Translations under genes and position numbers: made by a program
In this document: in pieces, positions 21,745 through 34,454 of the stretch
How positions within the stretch are numbered: the stretch's first letter is position 1
How the letters are laid out: every line of letters begins with the position of its first letter
Notes under the pieces: generated by a model
Database searches by the model: none
Told to the model about the DNA's origin: nothing
What the model saw: the letters and a program-made list of their open reading frames with translations, nothing else
NCBI GenBank assembly: GCA_050084515.1
Contig: CM114274.1
Coordinates: 12,090,001-12,154,000, forward strand
Length of the DNA stretch: 64,000 nucleotides
Source of the DNA: Blasia pusilla
Lineage: Eukaryota > Marchantiophyta > Marchantiopsida > Blasiales
Reading direction: 5' to 3'

Positions 21745-24700
21745 ATGGATATACCGTCCAAACAGAGGTTTGCTTTTGTCAGGCAATCATCTCTAGCACC
21801 AAACGGAAAGCGTCCCCGGGGCCTTACGAAAGAGGAGTCTCAAAAGCTTGTGACTGCAGAGCAACTGGATGCAACATTGACGCTGCTCTTCTATGCAGCG
21901 AAGGGTGATGTCCAAGGTGTGAAGGACATGCTTGCAAAAGGTGTCAATGTCAATGCAGCAGATTTTGACCAGCGAACAGCTTTACACGTGGCAGCCTGTG
22001 AAAACTGCATCGACGTTTTGAAGATCCTGATTAGCAAAAATGCTGATGTGAACTGTGAAGATCGATGGGGCAGCACGGTCTGTATTACCATCTCTTAAAT
22101 CACAAAAATTAGGGCTTGGCTTGCCCCTTCTCTTTAAAGCATATTTATTCAAGCACACTTAAGGTCAAAGCTATCTTTTATTTACCCATTCCATACCACA
22201 CCATGTGACCGAGGTTATTTCTACATAAGTCTCAGTTCATATCTAGAACGTTTTTTTTCTGATTGGCAAGTTTGAAGTAATCACTCAACAGTTTTGTTTG
22301 TTGGTGGATGCGTCAGCCTCTAGCAGATGCACAACACTACGGAAACCTTGAGATTTGCAAGCTCCTTGAGGAACATGGGGGAAAATTGGCGGTACGTTTT
22401 CACTCATCCTAGAGGTGTGTGAGGAAATTGGCGTATGTTGCTTCGGATTGTGCATAATCTTAACGGTTTGCGTGGATGGAAACAGAAAAATGCTCGGAAT
22501 TCGCTCATGCGCATGTCAAGTGCATTGATTCCCGAGTATGAAATCGATCAGGCAACATTAAATCTGGATGTCCCTGATCAAGTCAACACCAAAAAGGTGA
22601 GGCTTTAAAGTCTCAAAAGGAACATATACAGGATATTTCAATATGCCTATACTTGTTAGATTATGAGGAGGTGGTTCTGCTATGTTTGGGAGTCTCCTCT
22701 CACTTGAATAAGCTCTTACTCCTACTATACCATTGCTTTCTTTGCACTGTAATCTAGGATGCAGATTGTACGGTTGAGAAGACTAGAGGGACTTCACGTT
22801 CTAACTAAAGTTTAAGTGAAACCTTTGGTAGAAAGTACAAAGTAGAAAGTATGGCTTTGTACTTTCTATAGAAGGTAGGAAGGATTTTTGGCAGACTGGA
22901 TGCGCATTGAAAGTCTGATATTTCTACGATGAGCATGAAAATTCCCGCTTGTTCGCTCAATTTGGAATTCATAAATTTAAGTTTGTTGGTGAATGCGGGG
23001 ATTAGCAGAGTTTCAGAGAGAGAGAGAGGGATTGAGTTTCAGTGGTATTTCAGCTGAATTGTCTGTTTTGGGCTATTCCTGCAGGGTGAGTTGTATAGGG
23101 TCGCCATGTGGCAGGGAACAAAAGTATGGGTCAAGTTTCTACCTGGAAATATTGCTTCCGACGAGCAACTGGTGTACGTCCAGTATCCATGCGATTATGC
23201 TCATTGCATGTTCCCTGGTGAATCATCTCCATAGTGACCTGTTTAGTTTCATTTGAATCTGGATATGATATAATTTCGCTCGGTCTGTAGTACAAAATTT
23301 AGGTCCATGATTCAGTCATGCTTGCATGGTGTACATTTTGAATCTGAAGGAAGTAGAATCCATGCTTAGATCAGAACTTTACCCCGCAAATGGATGTTTC
23401 TAGAGCGAGAATCGCTTTTGACATCTTTTATGGTACACGTTTTGCTGTCCGTGGAAACTTGGAACAGACTCAAATTTAAGAATGAGTTGGAGCTACTATT
23501 GAAGCTACGTCATCCCAACGTCGTGCAATTCCTTGGAGCTGTCACTCAAACAAGTCCAATGATGATTATTACTGAATTTCTTTGTGGAGTACTATCTTCA
23601 ACCCTAACCATATTTCTTACAAATCCACCGTATTATTTTCAGGTCTTTATCAAGTGTACCAATTGGGAAAATCGGATAGACGATGCTTTTCCAGATTACA
23701 GTTATTGTTAAGTTGATGTATACGAGTTTCTGTAGGCGCTGGGAAAAAAAAATCCATTCTGAAATGTATTTGACACTAAGAAATCATTGAACAACGGGTC
23801 ACGTATAGTAAGAGAGTAGCTTATCCGGCAACATTTTGGAATTATCCTGCATAAGCTACGTGAAGCTGGCACTGTCTAAAATTTTCATTGGGAGATCCTT
23901 ATTTTGAAGTGTTCTTGGTACCTAATTGTGGCTTGTCCTGCTTACTGGTTCAAACCGTATTTCACCATTGAATAGGATTACTCTCTCATGATCAGAAGGA
24001 CAAGTCTTTTCTCGAGAATCTCCGTGATCTTTTTCTTTCTTTCTTTCAGACGTCATCTCTCATTATTCTCAACGCTCTTGTCATGTAGGGAAGTCTGAAG
24101 AAGTACATGGAAGCCAAAGATGGCAGGAGGCTGGACCCTGCTAGGGCTGTTGCATTTGCCCTAGATATTGCAAGGTATCAGTTTTCGAACCGAAATGTTT
24201 GAAGGCATGAATTGTTCCACGAATTGCCTTGTCATGCACAGGGCTCATCAAGTGATAGAACCGTCCGATTTCTCCGTATGGTGTTGCTAGTGGCTAGGGA
24301 ATCCCACACTGTAGATGTATCTCGATTACCAACTGTCTCAGGCTGCTTTTTCTCTCCTCTCGTACCCACTATGTCGATAAGTATCTCAGCCCAAGACCTT
24401 CACTTTCACTCACTTCATCTTTCTTTGTATTCAGGGGTATGAACTACTTGCATGAACTTAAACCTGACGCTATTGTCCACCGTCACTTGAAGCCCAGGTG
24501 AGCATCTGTGGACGGATCTGACGCTAAGTTTGAGGTCCCTCCCTGTGGAGAAAAGTGGATGGAGTAGTCATTTGTTTGTGTCACCTCGTGGTCCTGTCAC
24601 AAACATCATGAAAGCTCAATGTATGATATTTGCATAAAGATTAAACGGGTGTAGAGTCGGACAGGTTTGAATGAAGATTGTAGGCTTGTTTCAAACCCGA

Positions 24701-26204
24701 AATGTCCTTTCCCATTCAACGTCATCCACCCGTACAATGGGTGTACTGTGCTCTGGCTGTGGGCAAATCCAGTCCCTTCGCGTCAGGTATGGAGAATATT
24801 CACATGTGTACTGTTTCCATCAAGGTACCAGCAATTTGCTACTACGTGATGCGCATGGGCACATTAAAGTGGCCAACCTTGGGCTGAGCCACTCCTTGAG
24901 GGAAGCTGATACCGTCGAAGATTCGAGCTCCACTAAACATCAAGGGAGCTTTTGTGAGTTCCCATTCTTGAAACAGAGAATATTCCAAACTCTGTAGTCT
25001 GTATTCTAAGTGGATGCTGCCGAATTTTCATGGCCAACTACCATATCTATGTATAAAGTTAATATGGATGTAACTCCCGTTTTCGTGAAGCAGACATGCA
25101 GTAGTCTCACAAACTCTTTTTGATCGCCTCCGGAATACACGGGGAGAGTCATGTGTATGGGTTTCTAATGGCAGTTGGGTCTTGAATACAGGCCGCTACA
25201 TGGCCCCTGAGATCTATCGCCGTGACCCTTATGACGGAGCTGTGGACGTTTTTGCTTTCGGCATCATTGTTCAAGAGGTTTCAATTTCTCACCTATGCCT
25301 CTTACATCCAGGGGACGGGGACTCTGGGCAAATTTGTCTGCAGTTTTGATTTGGATCTGATAATTGTGGCCAGGTGAAGTTCAAGTTGTGTTTCCTTAAA
25401 TAATCTGACCTAGTTGAGATATCCATAGCAGCTTCCTTGGATTGCGAGAATTTTACGTGCTAATTTTCTTGAACTAGCCATGCAAATTATTGTTATGGAG
25501 TCATGAATCTCTCAGCCATGAAGTTATTTCGCATCGGATGTCCCAATCATCGGTGGTCCAGTACATCCAGAGCCTCATATTCAGAAACTCTGTTTCTCCT
25601 TTCGGAAACCCCCGATGCACTACGCACTGATGGTAACTGTTTGCCTCCTTGACTGCAGATGATGGAGGGCCATATCCCATTCCCGGAGATAACAGAAGAT
25701 GTCGACGTCGCGCAGGCCTATATTGATGGTAAAAGGCCATCGTTCAGGCATGGGGGCAGGCGCTATCCACCCTGTCTGAAAGAGTAAGCAATCCTGCTGG
25801 TCATTCAACATAGTTGTGAAAACCATGTAAAGCAATGGATGAAAGCATCGACGACACCTAAAAAACCCTACTCCTTCTCGTCTGTGTTTCAGATCAGAGA
25901 CCGTCTATTCCCTCTGTTTATGATTTGAAATGAGCCATAGAAACAGAAATGAAAGCAGCAGAATCGATGCGCAGGAAGACGAGTGGTTTTTGGTTTTCTT
26001 CGGTGCGTCCTCTTCTTCAGAATCATGTGCATCTCGAAAGTGATTTATTGTACTTAATTATGCAGGCTGATCGAGGACTGCTGGGACGAAAAACCAGCAA
26101 ACCGACCCACTTTTGTCGAAATCATCCAGCGGCTAGAAAATATCCAGGGGACCAATACTTGGAGAAATAAACTCAAGACCCTGTTTGTTCCGGGCCGCAA
26201 ATGA
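21745..26204 (+). CDS. Integrin-linked-kinase-type ankyrin protein kinase, predicted pseudokinase (449 aa)
   Basis: Eleven exons: 21745-22077, 22317-22391, 22486-22596, 23085-23173, 23468-23588, 24089-24174, 24435-24497, 24832-24953, 25192-25277, 25659-25783 and 26066-26204. All junctions are GT-AG and in phase, totalling 1350 nt including TGA. Residues ~45-137 are ankyrin repeats (RTALHVAACEN, KNADVNCEDRWGST). A kinase domain follows: the beta-3 Lys is kept in KVWVKF (K190), then LRHPNVVQFLGAVTQ, MNYLHELKP and RYMAPE (335-340). The catalytic loop reads HRHLKPSN (H289 replaces Asp; N294 kept), and DFG is NLG (N308). The glycine-rich loop is not recognisable. Plant ILKs form a Raf-like (group C) family in which some members, such as Arabidopsis ILK1, also have altered catalytic motifs. 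Clean exons argue that this is a functional gene, probably acting as a scaffold or weak kinase in receptor-linked signalling. Confidence 0.92.
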
Positions 26205-28975
26205 GAGCTCATCTGAATGGAAGCAAGACCAGAACCCTCCACTTCCCGGAGGAAACAGGTGGGTCCGATTTCCTAGGATCGATGCAGTTAGGTGACAACT
26301 TACGATTACTTTGTGGGCTTTTCTTGTAAGTTGATGGGTAACAGTCAGGCATTCATCATGACTGCCGCCACTGCACGGCTTTAGGTTTTAGCAAAGCGTT
26401 CTCTATGTAAGAATTTTTGCTTCCTTGCCTACGCACGACGTTATTGCTGGCGAGCACTGGCATTGTAAATTTGTGGCTTGGGACTTTGTCTATGTATGCA
26501 ACGATGAATGGATGAATCAATATTGAATGCTATTATTCATAGTCACTGGAAATCTCATTCGGTTCCTGCAGTGGGAACCGAGGTTTCCATGAGGGGCATT
26601 TTGTACGATGGATTGTAGAGTTATGGATGGCCTCAAGGCACAAATGTCTGAATTACATTGAGCTACCCGTAAATCACAAAATGAAACAAACATTTTTCGT
26701 CTTGACTATTGCTGGTGGTCAACACTAGAGGACTTTGTGATCACGGACTGCAGACAAACACCAAGCTGTGTTTTTTTCCCTGAGGAACGCAAAGAACCTC
26801 AGTAGCTTATGATGAACGCATGGAACCAGCTCGTCACGGAAACTGATGATATTTTTTCGAGGGTCGCGATAAGAGAGGTGACACACACAATTACATTTAG
26901 TTCAAGTAAGTTTTGTAAGGAAAGAACTATTGTGGCTATTTAAATGAACAATCTGAACCCTCCAAAGGTGGAAGCAGGTTCTTCGTTGTGTATGGAAGGA
27001 AACTCGATTGAGTTATAGTTCCACTGCACTCATATGAGGAATGGAATGCCGAACCCGACCGAATTTAGAGGTCCACAAAAGTCCTGCCAAGTTCCATGGT
27101 GCTCAGACTTGCCACCTCTTTCAGCACAGCTCGATGGAGAGAAGTTACATCGTGAGCTCGAACTTCATACTCCGATACCTTTTCAGTTGCCATCTACTCC
27201 CAGACCGACTCGATTGCCATGAGAGTTGCCATCTCCTTTGCGACCGACTCAATTGCTCTACAACGCGTGAACTGATCACGACTTGGTCTTGTCTGTTTGG
27301 AGCGCAGATTCACAACATGTGACCGATTCGCAATCCATTCACGTCAGGCAGGCGGCGCAAACGGTGTGGCCGCCATCTGGTCTCCCACCACTTACGTGGC
27401 AAGGATGAGCTACCTTCCCCACACCATCCCTGTCCCGTACTTGGGCTGCAAAGGCATGCTATGATGCGCGGATCCACCGAATACTGGAACTCCAGATGGA
27501 GTATCAGTCATCGGCCTGGATTCACCATGGACGTGAATATAGCGGAGTCTCGTCGGGGTTTTGGAAATGTCCAGTGCAGAGATTAAGCAAGCCAAGAGGG
27601 AAATCGCACAGGGTGCTACATCCTCCTTAGGTGGGGTTCTCCGGATGACATTAGGTGGGGTTCTCCGGATGACATCGCTTCTCTTCAATGCCCGGAAATA
27701 GAAATGCGGAGTACGGTTACGAGCATGCGCAGCTAAAGATACTACAATCGAAAGGCGGAAGGATTTCATTTCATTTCAACAGATGTGGGAAAACCAACTC
27801 CAGCTCTCGCAGATCCAGTCTATGGAGTCTGAGGCCACTCTCAGACCTGGAACGACTCCCGAATGGATCTAGGTTTTCGATTGTCCTCACTCACATGTAT
27901 CGTAGGCGTTGCGATTACCATGAGGTTTTCATAGAGCCCCACCTCTGAGTCACTCTGTTCATAGTTAGATCACTCCTGAATTGAAATTCAACTTCTTCAT
28001 TTTCCTTCATCAACATCTCGAGATGTCGGAGCGACAAGGTTCCGAGCAGAGATGATGCCCGTCTTATTACGTATAGCACTACTACCTCCAAGATAGGACA
28101 CTGGAGAGCCGACTGTGTCGAGCGAGCACTGCGGGCCTCTTGGCCACTCCGATCCACATGAGCAGATGCTTCAATAGCATCGCCAACCATAGCCGGTATA
28201 GTTCGTCCTTGTCCAGATCCTCACGGCTTCAGTTTGATGGAGTATCCTGTCAGAAACGCTTCAAGTTCTGCTCACCGTCATCGTTTTTCCCTGCAGGCAT
28301 TCGCATTTGCACAGCAGCAGCTTTAAATTTACGAAATCCGGACAAGAAAGCCCCGCGAGTCGCAACTTCACCGACCGGACCGTCCACGCACCAACCAACC
28401 CGCATATATTAGTGCTCCGACGCGAGTGACAGCGCTACGAAGTTTGCTCGTGTCTCATCCGCCATTGAACGCGTTGACTCATCCTATCGGTGTGGTCTGC
28501 GGAGGTTCTAGTTCTAACGTGACATTCCAGTACCGCAGCTGTCTGCAAGAAGACGAAGAAAAGAAAAGGTGGCAACAAACTCAAGAAGAAAAAAGCTTCC
28601 TCATGTCGTTCCGTTGCGAGCGACGTTGATGTCAGCTTTCAAGAGGCGCTTCCTCTTCACTGTACGACTGACTGCGCAATCCACACTTCTGTGTTTCTCT
28701 GAAGGGCCGAAGAAAGTGTTTCTCCTCTACTCTACTTGAGGAGCTTCTGTTCGTTGCTGTGCGGTGCCGCCTCTCGTGCTTTTTTTATCGACTGGGCTGG
28801 GGATCACTCTTTCCAGAGATGTACGAGAGACTGAAATCAGGACATGATCCAAATCTGGAAGGAGATTCTTTACTTGCGTCGCTTATGCTTTGATCTGTCC
28901 ATTGCACGCTCTCTCCTACAGCGCGATCGCATTTCGGTAGACAGAGAGAGTGAGTTTATATGAAACTGCGTCTTA
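26205..28975. other. Intergenic, with ILK 3' flank and an unassigned GC-rich region
   Basis: The first few hundred bases are presumably the ILK 3' UTR; a hairpin CGGTTCC/GGAACCG lies at 26560-26580. Two 24-bp copies of GGTGGGGTTCTCCGGATGAC lie at about 27634-27680. From 27690 to 28650 several frames on both strands are moderately long. One at 28140-28412 is Ser/Arg-rich like a transit peptide and is followed by TATATTA near 28405. None continues into a recognisable domain, and the inverted repeat that bounds the MULE interval starts just beyond. The remains of a promoter or first exon are possible but unproven. Confidence 0.3.
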
Positions 28976-29030
28976 ATTGCCGCGGCTTCGCAATAAAGCG
29001 AAGCATAGGCTAGGCCCTATCGGCAGGCGC
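28976..29030 (+). repeat. Left copy of 55-bp perfect inverted repeat
   Basis: It is identical over 55 bases to the complement of 40925-40979. It contains two hairpins, GCTTCGC-aataaa-GCGAAGC and ATAGG-ctaggc-CCTAT. It is probably the terminal inverted repeat of the enclosed MULE. Confidence 0.9.
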
Positions 29031-29216
29031 GCTTCGGAGCTCCGGTTCGGGAAAACGGATATCGTCCTCCGCGCGGCATGTGGGCATGGACGGACTTCAA
29101 AACGGTTCGGTTCGGTTCCCTCCCATCGGACGGACTTAAAATGGATTCCATCCGGCAAAGAAGTCTGTTTAGGGTTCAACCGGCTTCGGTAGTCGATTAG
29201 CCCTAATGAACGTCAT

Positions 29217-29458
29217 GGAGCGACGGAGAAACCCGACATTTGGATCATTAGGATCGCTAATGGAGGATTTAGTCGCTAATGGAGGATTATGATCGCTTCA
29301 CGACAGAGGATTAACCCGACGAGAGGTGTGGTACGTGGAGCGACGGAGAAACCTGACATTTGGATCATTAGCATCGCTAATGGAGGATTTGGTCGCTAAT
29401 GGAGGATTATGATCGCTTCACGATAGAGGATTAACCCGACGAGAGGTGTGGTACGTGG
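29217..29458. repeat. Tandem duplication, 120-bp period, two copies
   Basis: Copies begin at about 29217 and 29337 (GGAGCGACGGAGAAACC) and differ at only four positions. Each copy also contains a shorter internal repeat, TCGCTAATGGAGGAT. It lies just inside the left inverted repeat and could be a transposase-binding subterminal array. Confidence 0.9.
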
Positions 29459-30014
29459 ATTAAGTGTTCAGGGTTCGGATTGGTGCCGACTACAACGGGC
29501 AACCGTGTCCAAATCGATAAGGTTCGTGCAGAAGTTCGTATTTGCTTATTTCAAGTTCAGTTCAGTTCGGCTCCAATTCATGGTAGTAGGTGTGGACTAC
29601 ATAGATAACTCCTTCGCTTGGACATTGTCGACATTGCGCTTTAGTGCCCTTGGCGGCTTGCATAAACGTAATACGAACTGAACCCTCGTGAACCCGAGGC
29701 AGCGGGCGTTCATCCATCTTCATCATTCCCACTTTCGTTTCCGTTGTTTGAATGTCATGTATTGCATAATTTTGAAGCAAAATATTGACATGTACAAAGG
29801 ATAGTATGACCTCTGTTACAGGAAACCTCTGTAGTGAGAACACCGAAGATGTAATAGCACTTATATTTCTTGCATTTCTCTGTACATGTGCGTCGTCTGA
29901 ACACAGGTGTATAATTTGGATGTGGGAAGGGTATCGAAGGTTTAGGGTAGTTATTCATTGAAGCTTCCCAAGTAACTTCCCAAAGTTTCGCACTGAACAT
30001 TAGATTGAGCAGGA

Positions 30015-33000
30015 ATGACCAAATACTCCAAATCCTATGGTGCATTTGAATGTGACTCCATTCAAAATCCCTACGGCCCTTTTATAAGTGAACACCTGAA
30101 TTGGTATGGTCAAAGAAAAGAAGCATGGATTCCAGATGATATGCTAGAGGATTTCATACAAGGTGAAGAACGTAGACCGCATTTCCAGACGACTTTTCGA
30201 AAAAGCAAAACTGATAAATCTGCACACACGAATATCACCATTCGGTATTGGTGTGCGTATGGGCCCCAAGATTTCAGGAAACATGTCTGGACCTCTTTGC
30301 CTGAAGAGGTCTTTCACCCCAACCGTCGAAGCAAAGAGGGTAAGGGTAGTAGACCAAAAGCCAAAGTAAAAATCTTGGGCTTTCTCAACGCCGTGGATGC
30401 CAATTCCACTTTGCTGTCATAAAGTCGGTAGACCGTCCTGGTTTTTGCATGTTGAGGCACTTGCACTCAAAACATGTGGACAAGGCGGGTCAAATATGCC
30501 ATGGTGACCTAGACAAGACAGCAAATATTGCAAATGCAATTGTAGCCCCAAAATTAAGTCCTCGTTGTAGGGACTTTGTTGAGCGCTTATTGCGAGTGAA
30601 CGTGAGCCCTTTGAATATCATGAAAGAGCATAGGAGGTGGATTCGTGAACATATTCGTGATAACCCCAACCACCAACATGCTTGGGCTAGAGATGCAATG
30701 CTAAAGCCTCAAGATATTCTCAATATCAAACACTGAATGCGAAGGCGAGAAGGGGCTATGATGGAACGGACGACACCACTGCAATCCAACATTGGGTACA
30801 ATCACACCCCGAAAATATCATCTACAATGAGGCTATTTCCAAGTTGGGCCAACCCTTTAGCCTAGTATTTTCGACACCTTGGATGCTTCAAAATCTCTTG
30901 GAACTTGGAAATGGCGGTGCTATCTCAATGGATGCCACCCATGGCACAAACACTTATGAGGTTAGTTGACATTGCTTCTTCACTTGCTTTTTTTAGATCA
31001 GATATCATTTAAAATAATAATTTGTTTTAGCTTGTTGCCCAATCTTTCAGATGTAGACCTTCACTTAGCAAGTGCTTATGCTGTGTTCCCTCTACAATAA
31101 TGATATATTTCTTCCCATTCATGCGTCAAAATCTTTATATTCACAGTTCTGAATCATACAATTCTTGTGTTCACAGTACCAATTATTCACTTTGTTGGGG
31201 TTCGATAAGTTTCTTAATGGGTTGCCATTGGTCTGGGCTATCCTACAACGACATCAACACGAGGACTTGGTTGCTACCTTATCGCATGTTAAGGATTGGG
31301 CAAATAGGAACATGTTGAAAAAGGACCAAAACATATGCACAACAGAGTGGAAACCTTCATGCTTCATAGTTGATGACTCAAAAGAGGAACAATCTGCTAT
31401 AAAGGAAGTATTTCCCGGTGTTCCTATAGACCTGTGTCTATGGCATGTTCGAAAGAATTGGCTAAAGAATTTGCATCAGCGCGTGCGATGTCCAATCACA
31501 AAGGCAGACATGAATAGAGACCTGGGCGGAGTTATGTATTCACGTGATGAAGGTACTTCCAATCTGTAATCTTCAAATTTTTGTATCTTATATGTTGTTA
31601 TGGTCTAGATGCCTAACAATTTGCTATTGGTGTCGCAGATCCGGTTGATGCCTCTTATAGATTTATGCGCAAGTGGATAGGAACGGAACGTCACTTCCTA
31701 AAATACTACGCCAACTATTGGCATCCAAAGATCGTTACTTGGGCAAAGCGATATCGTAAGCATGCACGATCCAACCAAGATACTAACGCTGCCATAGAAA
31801 GGTGGCATCACACTCTAAAGATGCACCTCACATCCAGCATGCCCACTAAGCCAACCAGGAAGCTTATATGGCTTGTGCAAATACTCACTGGAGAAATTGA
31901 AGATTTCTTCTGGTACTTGTCCTTTTTGAAGAGGGAAGGCATGGTGAGGAATCAAGCTATTCAAAAAATCATGCTAATGGCTATTAGGCGAGCAAATGAT
32001 ATTCCTGACAACTATGTCACATTCGAGTCCATGAATGGAAGGAAATGTGCTCAGGTGAAGAGCATCTCAAAGCTAGATGTATGGCATGATGTGGTGGACT
32101 ACGATTCAAAAGATGCAGCACGCACGTGTCCACGTGCCAATGAAGGCTTCACTTGCAAACATCAGGTTTGCACATCTGCGTTCATTATGGTTGTAACACA
32201 AAATAAATGTTTATGGGCTATTCTTGAAAGGGTTTAATAATAGAAATTTGTACCCTTAGGCTCTCTGAACATGCTCAAGGCTTCATGTCATCCTGTCTAA
32301 ACATGCTTGTATGGACGTGAAGTTCCTTGGTATTCTTGCAAAGAATAATCTCATCTAAATTTACAGGTTAAATGCCTTATGTTGTGTGGGCACACTGAAG
32401 TGGACTTACTGTCCTTTCTTGGTACTCGATTTGGAAGCAAAGCTGGAGGATTGGAGAATTTGTTGCAGAAGCACGCCAACCATAGTGTATGTACTGATCA
32501 AAATGAGGCCGATATACTCGAAGTCGTTGGAAATGTGACGGAGTTTGAAACTGTAAAACAGGCTGAACCACAAAGGACCAGCACTAAAGATGTTGAAGAT
32601 ATGATAGACAAGTGCATACGTGCTGCCCTTGGTGTTCCATTTTCAGACGTGCTGATGGAGCATTTGTTTCAATTATTGCACAAGGATTTAGGCTCGCTTC
32701 GAACCGAAGGCAAGAATTGAGACAAACACTCACATTGACCCACATGTGGGTCATAATATTGCACACCACTTTCCTGAGCCATTTGTGGATAACGTTGATC
32801 AGGATCGCCATCTCCGGCGAAGATTGGATTGGCTGGATCGTATGCACCTAAGGCAGAGAGCACAAAATGGACGAAGGATTCAACCTTCGGCCAAAGAGCA
32901 TCCAGTGGAGTCATTCCATAGAGCGAAAAAACTGAAGTTCCTGAACATGGAGGAAGAAATGGAAGCAGAGGCCTGCAAGAATCTTGACTTGGATGCTCTA

Positions 33001-33294
33001 TTGAGCCAAGTTGAGGGTGGCGGAACCCAACTGAGCATGGATTCGCAATGGCCATTGGTAAATTCTACGCCTCATCATCATTACAAAAGTGATATCGCAG
33101 CAAAGAGGACCAAAGGCGATGACTTGCTGGATAAAATCCTTGGGAATGCAGAAAACATTGTTAGGATCAGTAGTGAGTATGGCAAGTTTCCCCTTGTCAC
33201 AAATTTTAACCTGCCACATCCAGGTAGTCATTCATCAGATATTCAAAGTCACAGTAGAGATCACGACATTGTGGCAGACTCTCAGGTTTTATGA
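30015..33294 (+). pseudogene. MULE (MuDR-type) DDE transposase with SWIM-like finger, frame-broken
   Basis: The pieces read in order as one transposase. The N-terminal region starts at 30015 and is followed by a WRKY/FAR1-like finger (GCQFHFAVIK then HLHSKH, about 30395-30470). The first catalytic Asp is in ISMDATHGTNTYE (ends 30960). An intron at 30961-31176 follows, then LFTLLGFDKFLNGLPLVWAI. The second Asp is in FIVDDSKEE (about 31366), followed by the diagnostic DLCLWHVRKNW. An intron at 31553-31638 comes next. The catalytic Glu is in NAAIERWHHTLK, and a SWIM-like C...CKH spans the intron at 32166-32366. A polar tail runs to 33294. The frame slips near 30345, near 30730 and near 32700, so this copy is probably inactive unless those are assembly errors. 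It would bind the element ends and catalyse cut-and-paste transposition. Confidence 0.88.
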
Positions 33295-34454
33295 GAGATG
33301 TTCATAACCGTTTAAAATGATCCACATACTGAGATGGTTTTGTTGATTCACATTGTATTAGATGTTTTGTGAATGACATGCCTAGGCTAAGTTGAATCCA
33401 TTCTTGGCCCGGATGTCTCTATTTCAAAAGTCTCCTCTTTAGTACAATTAAGGGAACACCATAAACTTGGTGTTCACACCATACACTTGGTGTTCACAGA
33501 TCTCTAGTATTATTGCTTCCACAATGACAGTATGGTAACAAGGACGATTTGAAGAACAATGGAATACAACATAACCGTTGCGGGCCAATAAAAAAATTAA
33601 ACGATGGTTACGAGGTCTACTACGTACTAGACATTACATCATGTAACCCCGTAAGCATATGTTGCACCGCATACAACCACAGCGAGAAACCTACGGAACT
33701 GTGGTCGTTTTCATTTCCATGGTTGGATACATCGGTTTTGAGTATGGATCCTATCTCGATGGCGGGACTGAACTTTTAGTTAGAACTATTTTATTAGTTG
33801 GAACTAAAAAAAAACATGTTGGACGCCCTCTGGACCCTACTCAGAAGGCCGGTCTCTCTTCGTAAAGTTTTAGCAAGACTTTCATCTATCCCGCCAACTT
33901 GGACCATGTCTAATTTGCATAGCCATGACTAACAAATTTGGAGAGAAGCATGCAATGAAACATGCAATGTACACCAACGCTAGTGAACACCATTAGAGTC
34001 GTGAACACAACATTTCAGATGTGAACACCATAGTCTCGGTGTTCAAACTAACCGACGTCCACAAACATCTGGAATTGGTACAGCAGTCATCGCGATCGGC
34101 GCTTATAAGAGTCGTGAGCACAACATTTGAGATGTTTGAGTTACTCGGGGCGATTTCGCTGTTTTTTTCTTGGGTGCACTCTCTGTTGAAAGTTCAAGAA
34201 AGTTTCTCTACTGGCAATGTCTATCTAGGACAATTTGCCATTGAGTATCGGGAGAATCAGAAGAATGGCGGATGGAAAAAAACATCGATGGAGACGTTTG
34301 CACATGAGAGAAAACACATTGTAAACAACAGCCTCAATAACCATTCCATAGGAATAAACTCCGGATTTTATTCAAAATTCTGTGGCATTTCTTGCATCCA
34401 CAACATGGGCAATTTCTTGCATCCATAGTCTCTATTGTCAAAATATGCCTAAAT
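33295..34454. other. Intergenic spacer inside the MULE, short repeats only
   Basis: No coding sequence is recognised. A 20-bp unit (ACCATA.ACTTGGTGTTCAC) occurs twice in tandem near 33460-33499. Related GTGAACACC/GGTGTTCA words recur, partly inverted, near 33980-34050. The spacer separates the convergent gene modules, where both genes would terminate. Confidence 0.45.

Noticed and set aside
27034-27322. Overlapping frames at 27034-27322 as a gene
   Set aside because: No domain and low coding character; a short internal sequence similarity (CHLL repeats) explains the open frames.
29217-29458. CRISPR-like array
   Set aside because: Only two 120-bp tandem copies with no spacers, in a plant nuclear context. 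No CRISPR array or cas gene is present anywhere in the window.
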